64,000 bases of DNA from Tetrapyrgos nigripes (taxonomy: Eukaryota; Basidiomycota; Agaricomycetes; Agaricales; Campanellaceae): the NCBI GenBank assembly GCA_013368315.1, contig JAACJM010000154.1:1-64000 (forward strand), in the 5' to 3' direction. Position numbers and translations under genes: made by a program. Positions 60,641 to 64,000 of the stretch are shown in pieces. Numbering within the stretch: position 1 is the stretch's first letter; each line of letters starts with the position of its first letter. The notes beneath the pieces are model-generated. The model made no database searches, was not told the DNA's origin, and worked only from the letters and a program-made list of their open reading frames with translations.

Positions 60641-60654
60641 TAGTAGGGGGGTGA
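60641..60654 (+). promoter_or_regulatory. Polypurine tract of the Gypsy element
   Basis: TAGTAGGGGGGTGA directly before the 3' LTR start at 60655, the expected place for plus-strand priming. Confidence 0.7.
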
Positions 60655-61019
60655 TGTAAGGGGACAGTTTCCTTTTTCCTTCCCTTCTCCTTTAGGACTT
60701 GTTTGTTCTTGGTTTATCTGGACTTCATTGCATTGTTTCATCATCCATCATTTCATTGTTCATCATTTGATCTCTCATCATTCCACCTTTCTATTACTTC
60801 ATTTTAACTGTACAGTTTTGTAGATCTTTTCCCAGGCCTTCATACAAGTATATATACCCCTTCCCTGCAGGCGAGCATCCTTGAGTTTTTCTCTTTGGAT
60901 CTCCTCCTGCAGGTACGTAGTATGTTAGTCTTGTATCTTCTAGTCCTGATTTATATATCTTTGGATCTCCTCCTGCAGTTGTTGAGTGAGTGCCTCATAT
61001 GTCAGGAGTCACCCTTACA
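60655..61019 (+). repeat. 3' LTR of the Gypsy element
   Basis: 365 bp, TG...CA; same structure as the 5' LTR including the 66-bp duplicated block, with an 18-bp deletion (GACTTGTTTATCCCTGTT). Followed by GCTAC, the matching target duplication. Confidence 0.95.
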
Positions 61020-61204
61020 GCTACAGCCGAATTAATACTATCTTCTAGGGTATATTTTATTGACCTTGAAGACCAGGCTGTGATAGTTTTTTTATAAAAG
61101 TTTTACAAAATATCATGGTTGTAACTTTAGAACCTCCTTTATAAAAAGCAACAGTTGAACCTTGGCCACACATGATTAGAGCGGCTTACAGAGCGACCTG
61201 CCCT

Positions 61205-61402
61205 CACCTTGGGCAGTGTTGCATATTTCCAAAGATCTCTGTGCAAACTTAAATTTCAGATTTTTCAGTGCCATTGGGTCTACTCCATATGGGACCAATT
61301 TGAGGCCAAACAGCGATATGGAGTAGCTCTGGCACCAAGCATAAATTCGTCATTTATTTTTTCCCAAAAGATCTTTCCAAATATGCATTGCTGCCCAAGG
61401 TG
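61205..61402. mobile_element. 198-bp palindromic MITE, copy 2
   Basis: Same family as 22959-23167 (about 90 percent identical by eye), tips CACCTTGGGC, with a 3-bp duplication CCT (61202-61204 and 61403-61405). Compared with copy 1 it lacks about 10 bp (TTTGCTTGCCC) in the middle. Confidence 0.88.
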
Positions 61403-61406
61403 CCTT

Positions 61407-61686
61407 TGTTGGAATTCTATATTGAACTATACTTACAACAAACGCTCATATCTTTCTCTCTGCTTCATTAGTATACATGATCCACTTGTATCCACATATG
61501 CACCACCTACTTTCTGTTATACTCTGTACTTACATTGTTTCTTACATCATTGACTCCGAACTGATATCAGACATTACATCATAGTATCCGCTTTTCTCCA
61601 CTGCATTATATTTATGGACTCACACAGCCACAGTAGCTAACAGTATAAATACTTAGTAGTTCACTGTCTATACCTCTAGAGCTGCA
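61407..61686 (+). mobile_element. Copia-type LTR-like sequence
   Basis: Starts TGTTGGAATTCTATA, as at 41572; TATA-like AGTATAAATAC near 61643; possible end GCTGCA at 61686 followed by ATGGTATTCATCGCC, which could be a primer-binding site. No matching second LTR or gag/pol seen downstream, so it is a fragment at best. Confidence 0.35.
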
Positions 61687-61859
61687 ATGGTATTCATCGC
61701 CTCACTTGTTTAACAAATGTCCTCATATACATTTATTCTCATAGCCTTTTCAGCAGTAGCTCATGGACCCAGTATGGTCTCTCTCAGAGAATGCCATCAT
61801 AGGCATAGCTTGGCACCAGGCTGCCATCAGATTTATTGGAAATCCCTGGGCTAGCTCAG

Positions 61860-62230
61860 GTTATTTTGAAAATGCTTGGGCTCGGGCTATTCCGTCTGTG
61901 GGAACATTTTCCGCCCTCCTGCATTAGTACATCAGTAAGTAATGGTACATGAGCTCAATTGAGGTTGCCATCGGGTCTGCTGAAAGAATCCTAGTCTGGG
62001 TTATTTGGAAAGTGCTTGGGCTCAGGCTAATCCAGGCATGGGAGTATTTCTGCCCTCCCTGCGCGCCTGCCATTGTTGCTATATATATTGTCCTACTACT
62101 GCATTATTAAACAAATTACATTAGTACATCTAATGGTACATAAGTGAAACTGAGATTGCTGTTGGGTTTGCCAAAAAAGATGCTGTGGGCAGGGGCTGTG
62201 GGAATATTTCTGCCCTGCTTGGGCACCCAC
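61860..62230 (+). repeat. Diverged tandem repeat
   Basis: Blocks GGTTATTTTGAAAATGCTTGGGCTC, then GTGGGAACATTTTCCGCCCT, ATTAGTACATC, TAATGGTACAT, TTGAGGTTGCCATCGGGT recur in the same order at about 61860-61985 and 61995-62170; a partial third copy (GGGGCTGTGGGAATATTTCTGCCCTG) follows. Period about 130-170 bp with indels. No coding frame. Confidence 0.6.
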
Positions 62231-63138
62231 CCATACATTATTGGGCCCATCAAGGGGCTATTGTTGTGCCCAGCGAGAACAGATTTGGCTGGGAAGATAT
62301 TAGGATACCCTAAAGGAGAGTGTCTTAACTCAGATTGATCAGAAATCCATCGTGAGTGTTGGTTCCCATGGCAATCAGGGTTTGGTTGGGCATGATCCCT
62401 TCTTCACTCCATGTGCCATTGTTGCGTATTCTCCCAAAGAGATACATATGGGTGCATGCAAGGTGTGTGCTGCATCCTAAATAATGCTCAATGTGTTGAT
62501 AGTGCCCTTTAACATAGGATTACTTTGTATGGGCTTGGGTGGGCTCAGCACCTTGAATCATCCAATTTGTTGTACACCTAAGTACAACTACTTATTGAGT
62601 CATGGAGAATGCTCATAATTAGAGGAACAATGCCATCATTTTTTGGCCTGGGATCTGGGGTATCAAATGTCAATTTACACTTGATCAACAGCAATTGTGA
62701 CTGAAAGAGTAACCAGCATTGTAAGTTCGCGGGCCTGCATGATCTGTACCAGTCAATGGTGTATATATTAGTTATGCATCAAATCACTTTGAGATTGCTT
62801 TCTGGCCAAAAAAATGGTGCCAAATTGCTACATGCATACTTAGTTGGATGTTAATTCAACAATCATTCAGTGTATGATACTTAATGTAGTCTAATTGCGA
62901 GATCTTCTCAGAGTCTCGTCTAGCCTTATTCTTTGTTCCTGCCTTGTCTTTGCCCCTTGTTCTCCTTATGAGTTCCCTCTCCCACGAGTTTCCTTTTCCA
63001 TCTCTCTCTAACAAGCTTCCCCTCCATCGAGTTTCCCCTCTCTAAACAAGTTTCCACATTCACCTACATGTTTCATCCCCCTATTTCATATGGACAAGCA
63101 TATTTATACTTTAATCCTTCTCATTCAAATTTGAACAA
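62231..63138. other. Unassigned A/T-rich and pyrimidine-rich sequence
   Basis: No gene seen. 62900-63060 is C/T-rich with repeated GAGTTTCC / AAGTTTCC and CCCCTCTC words, possibly the 5' region of the following recombinase fragment. Confidence 0.35.
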
Positions 63139-63794
63139 TGGCTGGCTGCTTGCGTCAATGGGGTTCTCCTGTCAATTGCAAGCTGCCCCTCACCCACGAA
63201 CAACTGGACATCATCATAAACTCACTCTCCACATCCACCTCCCATGACGACTTCCTCTTCAAAGCAATGGTGCTTACTGGCTTTCACAGACTTCTCTGAC
63301 TTGGTGAGATGACAGATCCAAATTGTAAAAAGTCCATCAATCATCACAAGACTGTCATGTGTCATTCTGTTGACGTGTCCGATCCATTCCAATTCTCATT
63401 CTTCTTCCCAGACCATAAAGCCGATTGATTCTTCAAAGGCAACCTTGTCATCATCCAATCTACCTCTTGTTCCACAAATCCTTTCCCACAAATCCTTTCC
63501 TACCTCGAATCTCATGACCGTAACTTCCCACTCTGCCCAGAGCTTTGGATTAAAGCCAATGGGAAAATTCCTACCTGTGATTGGTTTATCAAGAGATTGA
63601 AGAGTATCCTACCCAACATCAATATAGCAGGGCACTCGCTATGGTCAGGTGGTGGAACTTCTATGGCAGAAGCAGGAGTTCCACCACATCTCATCCAAGC
63701 AGCTGGACATTGGACCTCTCATGCGTTCGAGATCTACATCTGTAAAAACCCTGTCCTTCTTCACTCCCTGATTTTTGGTTGGCCAGCTCATTAA
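63139..63794 (+). pseudogene. Tyrosine recombinase fragment (YR retroelement type)
   Basis: Starts MAGCLRQWGSPVNCKLPL and shows the catalytic domain common in agaricomycete tyrosine-recombinase elements: SHDDFLFKAMVLTGFHRLL followed by a TGA where the first catalytic Arg is expected (LRLGE), FPDHKAD, YLESHDRNFPLCPELW, GHSLWSGGGTS (the second Arg box, HSLRSGG, changed to Trp), IQAAGHW (family GRW) and IYICKNPVLL (the Tyr, followed by Cys instead of Arg). A frame break occurs near 63430. It ends FGWPAH at 63794. Different subfamily from the recombinase at 27.5 kb. Confidence 0.75.
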
Positions 63795-64000
63795 AGATTA
63801 TTTTTCCCAATTGTCACTGTTTCAGGGCATTGGATGACTCCCCCTTCTTCTCCCATTTCCAATGCTCTAATTTTTTCTTTTCTAAATTTAAATTTAAATT
63901 CTTTTTTCCTTATTCTTCTCTTTCTCCCTCCCTTCCCATTTCCTTCTCCTTAGCTCCATAGCCATTCTCTTCATCCTAATGTCATTCTCTTTTTGGGCAG
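63795..64000. other. Pyrimidine-rich tail of the window
   Basis: T/C-rich sequence (TTTTTTCTTTTCTAAATTTAAATTTAAATTC) after the recombinase fragment; nothing coding seen. Confidence 0.4.

Larger units (their letters stand above)
47788..61019 (+). mobile_element. Full-length Ty3/Gypsy chromovirus with nested insertions
   Basis: Two near-identical LTRs at 47788-48170 and 60655-61019, both TGTAAGGGGACAG...CCCTTACA, flanked by a perfect 5-bp duplication GCTAC (47783-47787 and 61020-61024). Internal order: gag, protease, reverse transcriptase, RNase H, integrase, chromodomain. It contains a Plavaka transposon (49558-56117) and a solo LTR of its own family (56422-56738). Without these it is about 6.35 kb, a normal size. 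All coding parts carry stops or frameshifts. Confidence 0.95.

Noticed and set aside
61020..61204. Continuation of the Gypsy element past the 3' LTR
   Set aside because: The GCTAC duplication right after 61019 ends the element; the following A/T-rich sequence has no match to it.
1..64000. tRNA, rRNA and snRNA genes
   Set aside because: I looked for conserved cores (tRNA A/B boxes with paired stems, rRNA-like blocks) and saw none I could support; a covariance-model scan would decide.

Overview
The window is a transposon-dense stretch of a mushroom-forming basidiomycete (Agaricomycetes) nuclear genome. The reasons are many GT-AG introns of about 45-65 nt, a glyoxal-oxidase-type copper radical oxidase, a DUF6534-type membrane protein, a Plavaka-family transposase, a DUF6532 protein and a chromodomain Ty3/Gypsy element. 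About five host-type genes are recognisable: a secreted thaumatin-like protein (11235-11951 +), a viroplasmin/RNase H1-N-terminal-like protein (14868-15985 -), an unrecognised 80-residue protein (21599-21924 +), a copper radical oxidase (31902-34335 -) and a DUF6534-type membrane protein (44906-46099 -). Most of the rest is mobile DNA. Many element borders can be fixed exactly because target-site duplications (TSDs) and terminal inverted repeats (TIRs) are readable.

Layout. 1-2.8 kb: 3' part of a hAT transposon. 3.1-10.5 kb: a nest, in which inverted arms surround a two-gene PIF/Harbinger element (3476-9332, TSD TCA). Its transposase exon is interrupted by a complete hAT element (4365-7146, 8-bp TSD), and one arm carries an 826-bp MITE with a 9-bp TSD. 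11-22 kb: host genes, a 171-bp tandem repeat and a 1.3-kb TIR element. 22.96-27.6 kb: a small palindromic MITE, then a decayed tyrosine-recombinase (DIRS-like) retroelement. 29.5-31.5 kb: a hairpin MITE, a LINE-like fragment, and a TIR element holding an 11-bp minisatellite with a 9-bp TSD. 31.9-34.3 kb: copper radical oxidase. 35.3-38.1 kb: a 1.4-kb hAT-like MITE inserted into another copy of itself, both with perfect 8-bp TSDs. 38-47.8 kb: mostly unassigned sequence, a probable solo Copia LTR and the DUF6534 gene. 47.8-61.0 kb: a full-length Gypsy chromovirus (TSD GCTAC) holding a 6.56-kb Plavaka transposon and a solo LTR of its own family (TSD GCTGG). 61-64 kb: second copy of the small MITE, Copia LTR-like sequence, diverged repeats and a tyrosine-recombinase fragment.

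The most interesting point is that the Plavaka transposon carries two divergent genes inside its TIRs: the transposase and an apparently intact multi-exon DUF6532 gene, head to head across about 230 bp. DUF6532 is a family of unknown function, and its position suggests a transposon accessory or cargo gene. Older elements show repeated CGA-to-TGA and related changes, as expected of CpG-methylation-driven decay. All calls come from reading the sequence; no database search or alignment program was run, and family names rest on recalled motifs.
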